NCBI GenBank assembly: GCA_960531495.1
Contig: CAUIJY010000075.1
Location: 124,001 to 188,000 of the forward strand
Source of the DNA: Zeus faber
Taxonomy: Eukaryota; Chordata; Actinopteri; Zeiformes; Zeidae
DNA: 64,000 nucleotides
Direction of reading: 5' to 3'
The notes beneath the pieces are model-generated. The model ran no database searches. It was not told the DNA's origin and saw nothing but the letters and a program-made list of their open reading frames with translations. Both the position numbers and the translations under genes were made by a program. Of the stretch, positions 37,105 through 50,700 are shown piece after piece. Within the stretch, counting starts at the first letter, position 1, and every line of letters begins with the position of its first letter.

Positions 37105-40100
37105 TTTCAATCTTTCTTTCATTCTTTCTTTTAATCTTTCAATCTTTCTTTCATTCTTTCCGTCAGTCTTTCATTCTTTCTTTCAATCTTTCTTTTTTCA
37201 ATCTTTCTTGCAATCGTTCTTTCAATTGTTTAATCTTTCAATCTTTCTTTCATTCTTTCTTTCAGTCTTTCAATCTTTTTTTCAATCTTTCTTTCATTCT
37301 TTCTTTCAATCTTTCTGTCCGTCATTCTTTCTTTCAGTCTTTCTTTCATTCTTTATTTCAATCTTTGTTTCATTCTTTCTTTCAATCTTTCATTCAATCT
37401 TTCTTTCAATCTTTCTTTCAATCTTTCTTTCAATCGTTCTTTCATTCTTTATTTTAATCTTTCAATTTTTCTTTAATTGTTTCTTTCAATCTTTCTGTCT
37501 TTCAATATTTCTTTCAATCTTTCAATCTTTCTTTTTTTTTCAATCTTTCTTTCAATCTTTCTTTTATTCTATCTTTAAATCTTTCTGTTTTTTCAATCTT
37601 TCTTTCAGTCTTTCAATCTGTCTTTCAAACTTTCAATCTTTCTTTCAATCTTTCAATCTTTCTTTCAATTTTTCTTTCAATCTTTCAGTCTTTCTTTCAT
37701 TCTTTCTTTCAATCTTTCAATCTTTCAATCTTTCTTTCATTCTTTCTTTCAATCTTTCAATCTTTCTTTCAATATTTCTTTCAATCTTTCTTTCTGTCAA
37801 TCTTTCTTTCCATCTTTCTTTCCATCTTTCTTTCATTCTTTCCTTCAGTCTTTCAATCTTTCTTTCAATCTTTCTTTCAATTTTTCTTTCAATCTTTCTT
37901 TCATTCATTGCTTCAATCTTTCAATCTTTCTTTCAATCTTTCTTTCAATCTTTCATTCATTCCTTCTTTCAATCTTTCAATCTTTCTTTCATTATTTCTT
38001 TCAATCTTTTTTACTTTCAATCTTTCTTTCTTTAAATCTTTCTTTCAAACTTTCATTCTTTATTTCAATATTTCAATCGTTCAATCTTTCATTCTTTCTT
38101 TCAATCTTTCTTTCAATCTTTCAATCTTTCTTTCAATGTTTCTTTCAATCTTTCTTTCTTTAAATCTTTCTTTCAATCTTTCTTTCAAACTTTCAATCTT
38201 TATTTCAATCTTTCAATCTTTCAATATTTCTTTCATTCTTTCTTTCAATATTTCAATCTTTCAATCTTTCTTTCATTCTTCTTTCAATCTTTCAATCTTT
38301 CTTTAATTCTTTCTTTCAATCTTTCTTTCTTTCAATTTTTCTATCTTACAATATTTCTTCAAATCTTTCAATCTTTCTTTTGTTATTCTTTCAATCTTTC
38401 TTTCTTTCAATCTTTCTTTCCATCTATCTTTCAATCTTTCTTTCATTCTTTCTTTCAATCTTTCGTACTTTCAATTTTTCTATCTTTCAATATTTCTTCC
38501 AATTGTTCAATCTTTCTTTCAATCTTTCTTTCAATCTTTCTTTCATTCTTTATTTTAATCTTTCAATCTTTCTTTAATTGTTTCTTTCAATCTTTCTGTC
38601 TTTCAATATTTCTTTCAATCTTTCAATCTTTCTTTTTTTTTCAATCTTTCTTTCAATCTTTCTTTTATTCTATCTTTAAATCTTTGTTTTTTCAATCTTT
38701 CTTGCAATCTTTCTTTCAGTCTTTCAATCTGTCTTTCAAACTTTCAATCTTTCTTTCAATCTTTCAATCTTTCAATCTTTCTTTCAATTTTTCTTTCAAT
38801 CTTTCAGTCTTTCTTTCATTCTTTCTTTCAATCTTTCAATCTTTCAATCTTTCTTTCATTCTTTCTTTCAATCTTTCAATCTTTCTTTCAATATTTCTTT
38901 CAATCTTTCTTTCTGTCAATCTTTCTTTCCATCTTTCTTTCCATCTTTCTTTCATTTTTTCCTTCAGTCTTTCAATCTTTCTTTCAATCTTTCTTTCAAT
39001 TTTTCTTTCAATCTTTCTTTCATTCTTTCCTTCAATCTTTCAATCTTTCTTTCAATCTTTCATTCATTCCTTCTTTCAATATTTCAATCTTTCTTTCATT
39101 ATTTCTTTCAATCTTTTTTACTTTCAATCTTTCTTTCTTTAAATCTTTCTTTCAATCTTTCTTTCAAACTTTCATTCTTTATTTCAATATTTCAATCGTT
39201 CAATCTTTCTTTCATTCTTTCAATCTTTCTTTCAATGTTTCTTTCAATCTTTCTTTCTTTAAATCTTTCTTTAAATCTTTCTTTCAAACTTTCAATCTTT
39301 ATTTCAATCTTTCAATCTTTCTTTCATTCTTTCTTTCAATATTTCAATCTTTCAATCTTTCTTTCATTCTTTCTTTCGATCTTTCAATCTTTCTTTAATT
39401 CTTTCTTTCAATCTTTCTTTCATTCTTTCCTTCAATCTTTCAATCTTTCTTTCAATCTTTCTTTCAATCTTTCATTCATTCTTTCTTTCAATCTTTCAAT
39501 CTTTCTTTCTATTTATCTTTCAATCTTTCTTTCATTCGTTCAATCTTTATTTCAATCTTTCTTTCAATCTTTCAATCTTTCTTTCAATATTTCTTTCAAT
39601 CTTTCTTTCTTTCAATCTTTCTTTCCATCTTTCAATCTTTCTTTCAATCTTTCTTTTTTTCAATCTTTTTTAAAATCTTTCGTTTATTCTTTCTTTTATT
39701 CTTTCTTTCAATCTTTCAATCTTTCTTTCAATCTTTCTTTCTTTTTTCAATCTTTCTTTCATTCTTTCTATAAATCTTTCTTTCTTTCATTCTTTCTTTG
39801 AATCTTTCAATCTTTCAATCTTTCTTTAAATCTTTCTTTATATCTTTCTTTAAATCTTTCAATCTTTCAATTTTTCTTTCATTCTTTCTTTTAATCTTTC
39901 AATCTTTCTTTCATTCTTTCTTTCAATCTTTCTTACTTTCAATCTTTCTTTCCATCTTTCTTTCAATCTTTCTTTCATTCTTTCTTTCAATCTTTCTTTT
40001 TTCAATATTTCTTTCAATCTGTCAATTTTTCTTTCATTCTTTCATTCTTTTTTCAATCGTTCTTTCATTCTTTCTTTCAATCTTTCAATCTTTCTTTAAA

Positions 40101-43100
40101 TATTTCAATCTTTCAATCTTTCTTTCAATATTTCAATCTTTCTTTTGTTATTTCTTTCAATCTTTCTTTCTTTCAATCTCTCTTTCCATCTTTCTTTCAA
40201 TCTTTCTATTTTCAATCTTTCTTTCAATTGTTTAATCTTTCAATCTTTCTTTCATTCTTTCTTTCAGTCATTCAATCTTTTTTTCAATCTTTCTTTCATT
40301 CTTTCTTTCAGTCTTTCTGTCTGTCATTCTTTCTTTCAGTCTTTCTTTCAATCATTCAATCTTTCAATCTTTCTTTCTTTCAATCTTTCTTTCTATCTTT
40401 CTTTCAATCTTTCTTTCATACTTTATTTCAATCTTTCTTTCATTCTTTCTTTCAATCTTTCTTTCAATCTTTCTTTCAATCTTTCAATCTTTCTTTCAAT
40501 ATTTCTTTCAATCTTTCTTTCTTTCAATTTTTCTTTCTTTCAATCTTTCTTTCCATCTTTATTTCATTCTTTCCTTCAGTCTTTCAATCTTTCTTTCAAT
40601 CTTTCTTTTTTTCAATCTTTTTTTAAATCTTTATTTCATTCTTTCTATAAATCTTTCTTTCTTTCAATCTTTCTTTCAATCTTTCAATCTTTCAATCTTT
40701 CTTTAAATCTTTTATTCATTCTTTCTTTCAGTCTTTCAATCTTTCTTTAAATCTTTCTTTCAATCTTTCAATCTTTCAGTTTTTCTTTCAATCTTTCTTT
40801 CAATCTTTCTTACTTTCATTCTCTCTTTCTTTCAATCGTTCTTTCATTCTTTCTTTCAATCTTTCATTCTTTCTTTCAGTCTTTTAACCTTTCTTAAAAT
40901 CTTTCTTTCAATCTTTCTTTCAAGCTTTCAATCTATCTTTCAATCTTTCTTTCAATCATTCAATCTTTCAATCTTTCTTTCTTTCAATCTTTCTTTCTAT
41001 CTTTCTTTCAATCTTTCTTTCATTCTTTATTTCAATCTTTGTTTCATTCTTTCTTTCAATCTTTCTTTCTTTCAGTCTTTCTTTCAATCATTCAATCTTT
41101 CAATCTTTCTTTCTTTCAATCTTTCTTTCATTCTTTATTTCAATCGTTCTTTCAGTCTTTCATTCTTTCTTTCAATCTTTCAATCTTTCATTCATTCTTT
41201 CTTTCAATCTTTCTTTCTTTCCATCTTTATTTCATTCTTTCCTTCAGTCTTTCAATCTTTATTTCAATCTTTCTTTCAATCTTTCTTTTTTTCAATCTTT
41301 TTTTAATCTTTCTTTCATTCTTTCTTTCAATCTTTCAATCTTTCTTTCAATCTTTCTTTCTTTTTTCAATCTTTCTTTCATTCTTTCTATAAATCTTTCT
41401 TTCTTTCAATCTTTCTTTCAATCTTTCAATCTTTCAATCTTTCTTTAAATCTTTTATTCATTCTTTCTTTCAGTCTTTCAATCTTTCTTTAAATCTTTCT
41501 TTCAATCGTTCAATCTTTCAGTTTTTCTTTCATTCTTTCTTTCAATCTTTATTACTTTCAATCTTTCTTTCAATCTTTCTTACTTTCATTCTCTCTTTCT
41601 TTCAATATTTCTTTCAATCTTTCAATCTTTCAATCTTTCAATCTTTCTTTCATTCTTTCATTCTTTCTTTCAATCGTTCTTTCATTCTTTCTTTCAATCT
41701 TTCATTCTTTCTTTCAGTCTTTTAACCTTTCTTAAAATCTTTCTTTCAATCTTTCTTTCAAGCTTTCAATCTTTCTTTCAATCATTCAATCTTTCTTTCT
41801 TTCAATCTTTCTTTCTATCTTTCTTTCAATCTTTCTTTCATTCTTTATTTCAATCTTTCTTTCATTCTTTCTTTCAATCTTTCTTTCTTTCAATATTTCT
41901 TTCAATCTTTCTTTCAATCGTTCTTTCTTTCATTTAGTCTTTCTTTCAATCTTTCAATTTTTCAATCTTTCTTTCATTCTTTCTTTTAATCTTTCAATCT
42001 TTCGGTCATTGTTTCTTTCAATCTTTCTGTCTTTCAATATTTCTTTCAATCTTTCTTTTTTTTCAATCTTTCTTGCAATCTTTCTTTCAGTCTTTCAATC
42101 TTTCTTTCAAACTTTCAATCTTTCTTTCAATCTTTCAATCTTTCAATCTTTCTTTCAATTTTTCTTTCAATCTTTCAGTCTTTCTTTCATTCTTTCTTTC
42201 AATCTTTCAATCTTTCAGTCTTTCAATCTTTCTTTCATTCTTTCTTTCAATCTTTCAATCTTTCTTTCAATATTTCTTTCAATCTTTCTTTCTTTCAATC
42301 TTTCTTTCCATCTTTCTTTCATTCTTTCCTTCAGTCTGTCAATCTTTATTTCAATCTTTCTTTCAATCTTTCTTTCATTCTTTCTTTCAATCTTTCAATC
42401 TTTCTTTAAATCTTTCTTTCAATCTTTCAATCTTTCAATGTTTCTTTCATTCTTTCTTTCAATCTTTATTACTTTCAATCTTTCTTTCAATCTTTCTTTC
42501 ATTCTTTCTTTCAATCTTTCTTTCAATCTTTCTTTCATTCTTTCTTTCAATCTTTCAATCTTTCTTTGAATATTTCTTTCAATCTTTCTTACTTTCAATC
42601 TTTCTTTCTTTAAATCTTTCTTTCAATCTTTCTTTCAAACTTTCAATCTTTATTTCAATATTTTAATCTTTCTTTCTTTAAATCTTTCTTTCAATCTTTC
42701 TTTCAAACATTCAATCTTTATTTCAATCTTTCAATCTTTCTTTCAATCTTTCAATCTTTCAATCTTTCTTTCATTCTTTCATTCAATCTTTCAATCTTTC
42801 TTTAATTCTTTTTTTCAATCTTTCTTTCTTTCAATTTTTCTATCTTTCAAAATTTCTTCCAATCTTTCAATCTTTCTTTTGTTATTCTTTCAATCTTTCT
42901 TTCTTTCAATCTTTCTTTCCATCTATCTTTCAATCTTTCAATCTTTCTTTCAATCTTTCAATCTTTCTTTCAATATTTCTTTCAATCTTTCTTTCTTTCA
43001 ATCTTTCTTTCCATCTTTCTTTCATTCTTTCCTTCAGTCTTTCAATCTTTATTTCAGTCTTTCTTTCAATCTTTCTTTTTTCAATCTTTCTTTCAATTTT

Positions 43101-45543
43101 TCTTCCGTTCTTTCTTTCAATCTTTCAATCTTTCTTTCTTTTTTCAATCTTTCTTTCATTCTTTCTATAAATCTTTCTTTCTTTCAATCTTTCTTTCAAT
43201 CTTTCAATCTTTCTTTAAATCTTTTATTCATTCTTTCTTTCAGTCTTTCAATCTTTCTTTCAATCTTTCTTTCAATCTTTCAATCTTTCAATTTTTCTTT
43301 CATTCTTTCTTTCAATCTTTCTTACTTTCAATCTGTCTTTCTTTAAATCTTTCTTTCAATCTTTCTTTCAAACTTTCAATCTTTATTTCAATATTTCAAT
43401 CTTTCTTTCTTTAAATCTTTCTTTAAATCTTTCTTTCAAACATTCAATCTTTATTTCAATCTTTCAATCTTTCAATCTTTCTTTCAATATTTCAATCTTT
43501 CAATCTTTCTTTCATTCTTTCATTCAATCTTTCTTTCTTTCAATTTTTCTATCTTTCAAAATTTCTTCCAATCTTTCTTTTGTTATTCTTTCAATCTTTC
43601 TTTCTTTCAATCTTTCTTTCCATCTATCTTTCAATCTTTCTTTCATTCTTTCAATCTTTATTTCAATCTTTCTTTCAATCTTTCAATCTTTCTTTCAATA
43701 GTTCTTTCAATCTTTCTTTCTTTCAATCTTTCTTTCCATCTTTCTTTCATTCTTTCCTTCAGTCTTTCAATCTTTATTTCAATCTTTCTTTCAATCTTTC
43801 TTTTTTCAATCTTTCTTTCAATTTTTCTTCCGTTCTTTCTTTCAATCTTTCAATCTTTCTTTCAATCTTTCTTTCTTTTTTCAATCTTTCTTTCATTCTT
43901 TCTATAAATCTTTCTTTCTTTCAATCTTTCTTTCAATCTTTCTTTCTTTTTTCAATCTTTCTTTCATTCTTTCTATAAATCTTTCTTTCTTTCAATCTTT
44001 ATTACTTTCAATCTTTCTTTCAATCTTTCTTTCATTCTTTCTTTCATTCTTTCTTTCAATCTTTCAATCTTTCTTTGAATATTTCTTTCAATCTTTCTTA
44101 CTTTCAATCTTTCTTTCTTTAAATCTTTCTTTCAATCTTTCTTTCAAACTTTCAATCTTCATTTCAATATTTCAATCTTTCAATCTTTCTTTCAATCTTT
44201 CAATCTTTCTTTCATTCTTTCTTTCAATATTTCAATCTTTCAATCTTTCTTTCATTCTTTCTTTCAATCTTTCAATCTTTCTTTAATTCTTTCTTTCAAT
44301 CTTTCTTTCTTTCAATTTTTCTATATTTCAATATTTCTTCCAATCTTTCAATCTTTCTTTCATTCTTTATTTCAATCTTTGTTTTTTCAATCTTTTTTGC
44401 AATCTTTCTTTCAATTGTTTTATCTTACAATCTTTCTTTCATTCTTTCTTTCAGTCTTTCAATCTTTCAATCTTTCTTTCAATTTTTCTTTCAATCTTTC
44501 AGTCTTTCTTTCATTCTTTCTTTCAATCTTTCTTTCAATCTTTCAATCTTTCTTTCAATATTTCTTTCAATCTTTCTTTCTGTCAATCTTCTTTCCATCT
44601 TTCTTTCCATCTTTCTTTCATTCTTTCCTTCAGTCTTTCAATCTTTCTTTCAATTTTTCTTTCAATCTTTCTTTCATTCTTTCCTTCAATGTTTCAATCT
44701 TTCTTTCAATCTTTCATTCATTCTTTCTTTCAATCTTTCAATCTTTCTTTCAATATTTCTTTCAATCTTTTTTACTTTCAATCTTTCTTTCTTTAAATCT
44801 TTCTCTCAATCTTTCTTTCAAACTTTCATTCTTTATTTCAATATTTCAATCGTTCAATCTTTCTTTCATTCTTTCTTTCAATGTTTCTTTCAATCTTTCT
44901 TTCTTTCAATCTTTCTTTCAAACTTTCAATCTTTATTTCAATCTTTCAAACTTTCAATCTTTATTTCAATATTTCAATCTTTCAAATTTTCTTTCAATCT
45001 TTCAGTCTTTCTTTCATTCTTTCTTTCAATCTTTCAGTCTTTCAATCTTTCTTTCATTCTTTCTTTCAATCTTTCAATCTTTCTTTCAATATTTCTTTCA
45101 ATCTTTCTTTCTTTCAATCTTTCTTTCCATCTTTCTTTCATTCTTTCCTTCAGTCCGTCAATCTTTATTTCAATCTTTCTTTCAATCTTTCTTTCATTCT
45201 TTCTTTCAATCTTTCTTTAAATCTTTCTTTCAATCTTTCAATCTTCCAATTTTTCTTTCATTCTTTCTTTCAATCTTTATTACTTTCAATCTTTCTTTCA
45301 ATCTTTCTTTCATTCTTTCTTTCAATCTTTCAATCTTTCTTTGAATATTTCTTTCAATCTTTCTTACTTTCAATCTTTCTTTCTTTAAATCTTTCTTTCA
45401 ATCTTTCTTTCAAACTTTCAATCTTTATTTCAATATTTTAATCTTTCTTTCTATAATTCTTTCTTTCAATCTTTCTTTCAAACATTCAATCTTTATTTCA
45501 ATCTTTCAATCTTTCAATCTTTCTTTCAATCTTTCTTTCAATA
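37105..45543 (+). repeat. 8.58-kb tandem duplication, copy 2
   Basis: This copy is 8,439 bp. The 144-bp shortfall is fully explained by eight indels of -12, -52, -12, +12, -8, -52, -12 and -8 bp, all multiples of four. The two 52-bp losses lie near 40,820 and 44,000, opposite about 32,258-32,309 and 35,484-35,535. Only a few substitutions stand out, such as TTTCGATC near 39,379 and CTGTC near 40,019. Beyond 45,543 the sequence leaves the unit: ATTCAATC replaces the TTTTAATC that opens the unit. Confidence 0.94.
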
Positions 45544-47605
45544 TTTCAATCTTTCTTTCATTCTTTCATTCAATCTTTCAATCTTTCTTTAATTCTTTCT
45601 TTCAATTTTTCTATCTTTCAAAATTTCTTCCAATCTTTCAATCTTTCTTTTGTTATTCTTTTAATCTTTCTTTCTTTCAATCTTTCTTTCCATCTATCTT
45701 TCAATCTTTCTTTCATTCTTTCAATCTTTATTTCAATCTTTCTTTCAATCTTTCAATCTTTCTTTCAATATTTCTTTCAATCTTTCTTTCTTTCCATCTT
45801 TCTTTCATTCTTTCCTTCAGTCTTTCAATCTTTCTTTCAATCTTTCTTTTTTCAATCTTTCTTTCAATTTTTCTTCCGTTCTTTCTTTCAATCTTTCAAT
45901 CTTTCTTTCAATCTTTCTTTCTTTTTTCAATCTTTCTTTCATTCTTTCTATAAATCTTTCTTTCTTTCAATCTTTCTTTCTTTTTTCAATCTTTCTTTCA
46001 TTCTTTCTATAAATCTTTCTTTCTTTCAATCTTTCAATCTTTCAATTTTTCTTTCATTCTTTCTTTCAATCTTTATTACTTTCAATCTTTCTTTCAATCT
46101 TTCTTTCATTCTTTCTTTCATTCTTTCTTTCAATCTTTCAATCTTTCTTTGAATATTTCTTTCAATCTTTCTTACTTTCAATCTTTCTTTCTTTAAATCT
46201 TTCTTTCAATCTTTCTTTCAAACTTTCAATCTTCATTTCAATATTTCAAACTTTCTTTCTTTAAATCTTTCTTTCAATCTTTCTTTCAAACTTTCAATCT
46301 TTATTTCAATCTTTCAATCTTTCTTTCAATCTTTCAATCTTTCTTTCATTCTTTCTTTCAATATTTCAATCTTTCAATCTTTCTTTCATTCTTTCTTTCA
46401 ATCTTTCAATCTTTCTTTAATTCTTTCTTTCAATCTTTCTTTCTTTCAATTTTTCTATATTTCAATATTTCTTCCAATCTTTCAATCTTTCTTTCATTCT
46501 TTATTTCAATCTTTGTTTTTTCAATCTTTTTTGCAATCTTTCTTTCAATTGTTTTATCTTACAATCTTTCTTTCATTCTTTCTTTCAGTCTTTCAATCTT
46601 TCAATCTTTCTTTCAATTTTTCTTTCAATCTTTCAATCTTTCTTTCAATCTTTCTTTCATTCTTTCTTTCAATATTTCAATCTTTCAATCTTTCTTTCAT
46701 TCTTTCTTTCAATCTTTCTTTAATTCTTTCTTTCAATTTTTCTATATTTCAATATTTCTTCCAATCTTTCAATCTTTCTTTCATTCCTTATTTCAATCTT
46801 TGTTTTTTCAATCTTTTTTGCAATCTTTCTTTCAATTGTTTTATCTTACAATCTTTCTTTCATTCTTTCTTTCAGTCTTTCAATCTTTCAATCTTTCTTT
46901 CAATTTTTCTTTCAATCTTTCAGTCTTTCTTTCATTCTTTCTTTCAATCTTTCAATCTTTCTTTCATTCTTTCTTTCAATCTTTCAATCTTTCTTTCAAT
47001 ATTTCTTTCAATCTTTCTTTCTGTCAATCTTCTTTCCATCTCTCTTTCCATCTTTCTTACATTCTTTCCTTCAGTCTTTCAATCTTTCTTTCAATCTTTC
47101 TTTCAATTTTTCTTTCAATCTTTCTTTCATTCTTTCCTTCAATGTTTCAATCTTTCTTTCAATCTTTCTTTCAATCTTTCATTCATTCTTTCTTTCAATC
47201 TTTCAATCTTTCTTTCAATATTTCTTTCAATCTTTCTTTCTTTAAATCTTTCTCTCAATCTTTCTTTCAAACTTTCATTCTTTATTTCAATATTTCAATC
47301 GTTCAATCTTTCTTTCATTCTTTCTTTCAATCTTTCTTTCAGTCTTTCAATGTTTCTTTCAATCTTTCTTTCTTTAAATCTTTCTTTCAATCTTTCTTTC
47401 AAACTTTCAATCTTTATTTCAATCTTTCAAACTTTCAATCTTTATTTCAATCTTTCAATCTTTCAATTTTTCTTTCAATCTTTCAGTCTTTCTTTCATTC
47501 TTTCTTTCAATCTTTCAATCTTTCAGTCTTTCAATCTTTCTTTCATTCTTTCTTTCAATCTTTCAATCTTTCTTTCAATATTTCTTTCAATCTTTCTTTC
47601 TTTCA
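45221..47605 (+). repeat. Segment re-used 10.85 kb downstream
   Basis: About 45,221-47,605 is colinear with about 56,080-58,440. The TTTGAATATTTC word (G at 45,343 and 56,202) gives an offset of 10,859. CAATTGTTT at 46,546 and 57,393 gives 10,847, and at 46,833 and 57,672 gives 10,839. The steps are 12 and 8 bp. The first part overlaps the end of the 8.44-kb copy, so boundaries of different events are interleaved. Within the segment the TTTGTTTTTTC-GCAATC module occurs twice, 287 bp apart (46,546 and 46,833). Confidence 0.88.
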
Positions 47606-49310
47606 ATCTTTCTTTCCATCTTTCTTTCATTCTTTCCTTCAGTCCGTCAATCTTTATTTCAATCTTTTTTCAATCTTTCTTTCATTCTTTCTTTCAATCT
47701 TTCAATCTTTCTTTAAATCTTTCTTTCAATCTTTCAATCTTTCAATTTTTCTTTCATTCTTTCTTTCAATCTTTATTACTTTCAATCTTTCTTTCAATCT
47801 TTCTTTCATTCTTTCTTTCAATCTTTCAATCTTTCTTTGAATATTTCTTTCAATCTTTCTTACTTTCAATCTTTCTTTCTTTCAATCTTTCTTTCAAACT
47901 TTCAATCTTCATTTCAATATTTCAAACTTTCTTTCTTTAAATCTTTCTTTCAATCTTTCTTTCAAACTTTCAATCTTTATTTCAATCTTTCAATCTTTCA
48001 ATCTTTCTTTCAATCTTTCAATCTTTCTTTCATTCTTTCTTTCAATCTTTCAATCTTTCTATCATTCTTTCTTTCAATCTTTCAATCTTTCTTTAATTCT
48101 TTCTTTCAATCTTTCTTTCTTTCAATTTTTCTATATTTCAATATTTCTTCCAATCTTTCAATCTTTCTTTCATTCTTTATTTCAATCTTTGTTTTTTCAA
48201 TCTTTTTTGCAATCTTTCTTTCAATTGTTTTATCTTACAATCTTTCTTTCATTCTTTCTTTCAGTCTTTCAATCTTTCTTTCAATTTTTCTTTCAATCTT
48301 TCAGTCTTTCTTTCATTCTTTCTTTCAATCTTTCAATCTTTCTTTCATTCTTTCTTTCAATCTTTCAATCTTTCTTTCAATATTTCTTTCAATCTTTCTT
48401 TCTGTCAATCTTCTTTCCATCTCTCTTTCCATCTTTCTTTCATTCTTTCCTTCAGTCTTTCAATCTTTCTTTCAATCTTTCTTTCAATTTTTCTTTCAAT
48501 CTTTCTTTCATTCTTTCCTTCAATGTTTCAATCTTTCTTTCAGTCTTTCATTCATTCTTTCTTTCAATCTTTCAATCTTTCTTTCAATATTTCTTTCAAT
48601 CTTTTTTACTTTCAATCTTTTTTACTTTCAATCTTTCTTTCTTTAAATCTTTCTCTCAATCTTTCTTTCAAACTTTCATTCTTTATTTCAATATTTCAAT
48701 CGTTCAATCTTTCTTTCATTCTTTCTTTCAATCTTTCTTTCAATCTTTCAATCTTTCTTTCAATGTTTCTTTCAATCTTTCTTTCTTTAAATCTTTCTTT
48801 CAATCTTTCTTTCAAACTTTCAATCTTTATTTCAATCTTTCAAACTTTCAATCTTTATTTCAATCTTTCAATCTTTCAATTTTTCTTTCAATCTTTCAGT
48901 CTTTCTTTCATTCTTTCTTTCAATCTTTCAATCTTTCAGTCTTTCAATCTTTCTTTCATTCTTTCTTTCAATCTTTCAATCTTTCTTTCAATATTTCTTT
49001 CAATCTTTCTTTCTTTCAATCTTTCTTTCCATCTTTCTTTCATTCTTTCCTTCAGTCCGTCAATCTTTATTTCAATCTTTCTTTCAATCTTTCTTTCATT
49101 CTTTCTTTCAATCTTTCAATCTTTCTTTAAATCTTTCTTTCAATCTTTCTTTCAATCTTTCAATCTTTCAATTTTTCTTTCATTCTTTCTTTCAATCTTT
49201 ATTACTTTCAATCTTTCTTTCAATCTTTCTTTCAATCTTTCTTTCATTCTTTCTTTCAATCTTTCTTTCATTCATTCTTTCAATCTTTCAATCTTTCTTT
49301 GAATATTTCT
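46790..49310 (+). repeat. 1.4-kb tandem pair
   Basis: CAATTGTTT at 46,833 and 48,222 (offset 1,389), CAATGTTTC at 47,348 and 48,761 (offset 1,413), CCGTCAATC at 47,644 and 49,057 (offset 1,413) and the GAATATTTC word at 47,839 and 49,301 (offset 1,462) define two colinear copies. One step includes a single-base T-run difference (TCTTTTTTCAATC near 47,664); the rest are multiples of 4 bp. Confidence 0.85.
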
Positions 49311-50700
49311 TTCAATCTTTCTTACTTTCAATCTTTCTTTCTTTAAATCTTTCTTTCAAACATTCAATCTTTATTTCAATCTTTCAATCTTTCAATCTTT
49401 CTTTCAATATTTCAATCTTTCAATCTTTCTTTCATTCTTTCATTCAATCTTTCAATCTTTCTTTAATTCTTTCTTTCAATCTTTCTTTCTTTCAATTTTT
49501 CTATCTTTCAAAATTTCTTCCAATCTTTCAATCTTTCTTTTGTTATTCTTTCAATCTTTCTTTCTTTCAATCTTTCTTTCCATCTATCTTTCAATCTTTC
49601 TTTCATTCTTTCAATCTTTATTTCAATCTTTCTTTCAATCTTTCAATCTTTCTTTCAATATTTCTTTCAATCTTTCTTTCTTTCCATCTTTCTTTCATTC
49701 TTTCCTTCAGTCTTTCAATCTTTCTTTCAATCTTTCTTTTTTCAATCTTTCTTTCAATTTTTCTTCCGTTCTTTCTTTCAATCTTTCAATCTTTCTTTCA
49801 ATCTTTCTTTCTTTTTTCAATCTTTCTTTCATTCTTTCTATAAATCTTTCTTTCTTTCAATCTTTCTTTCAATCTTTCTTTCTTTTTTCAATCTTTCTTT
49901 CATTCTTTCTATAAATCTTTCTTTCTTTCAATCTTTCTTTCAATCTTTCAATCTTTCAATTTTTCTTTCATTCTTTCTTTCAATCTTTATTACTTTCAAT
50001 CTTTCTTTCAATCTTTCTTTCATTCTTTCTTTCATTCTTTCTTTCAATCTTTCAATCTTTCTTTGAATATTTCTTTCAATCTTTCTTTCTTTAAATCTTT
50101 CTTTTAATCTTTCTTTCAAACTTTCAATCTTCATTTCAATATTTCAAACTTTCTTTCTTTAAATCTTTCTTTCAATCTTTCTTTCAAACTTTCAATCTTT
50201 ATTTCAATCTTTCAATCTTTCAATCTTTCTTTCAATCTTTCAATCTTTCTTTCATTCTTTCTTTCAATATTTCAATCTTTCTTTCAATCTTTCAATCTTT
50301 CTTTAATTCTTTCTTTCAATCTTTCAATCTTTCTTTCTTTTTTCAATCTTTCTTTCTTTTTTCAATCTTTCTTTCATTCTTTCTATAAATCTTTCTTTCT
50401 TTCAATCTTTCTTTCAATCTTTCTTTCTTTTTTCAATCTTTCTTTCATTCTTTCTATAAATCTTTCTTTCTTTCAATCTTTCTTTCAATCTTTCAATCTT
50501 TCAATTTTTCTTTCATTCTTTCTTTCAATCTTTATTACTTTCAATCTTTCTTTCAATCTTTCTTTCATTCTTTCTTTCATTCTTTCTTTCAATCTTTCAA
50601 TCTTTCTTTGAATATTTCTTTCAATCTTTCTTACTTTCAATCTTTCTTTCTTTAAATCTTTCTTTCAATCTTTCTTTCAAACTTTCAATCTTCATTTCAA
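49311..50700 (+). repeat. Mixed array between duplicated segments
   Basis: Satellite of the same type carrying the TTTTGTTATTC/TTCTTCCGTTC module (start near 49,541) that also appears near 45,650, 54,307 and 56,510. The part 49,541 to about 49,870 matches 54,307 to about 54,630 at an offset near 4,766. The TTCTTTTTTCAATC plus CTATAAATC module is iterated near 49,810-49,920 and 50,340-50,465. No gene is seen. Confidence 0.82.

Noticed and set aside
28522-45543. 8.5-kb pair as a pure assembly artefact
   Set aside because: Not excluded, but the copies differ by eight word-sized indels and several substitutions spread along their length, which is not what simple contig duplication would produce. 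Spanning reads would settle it.
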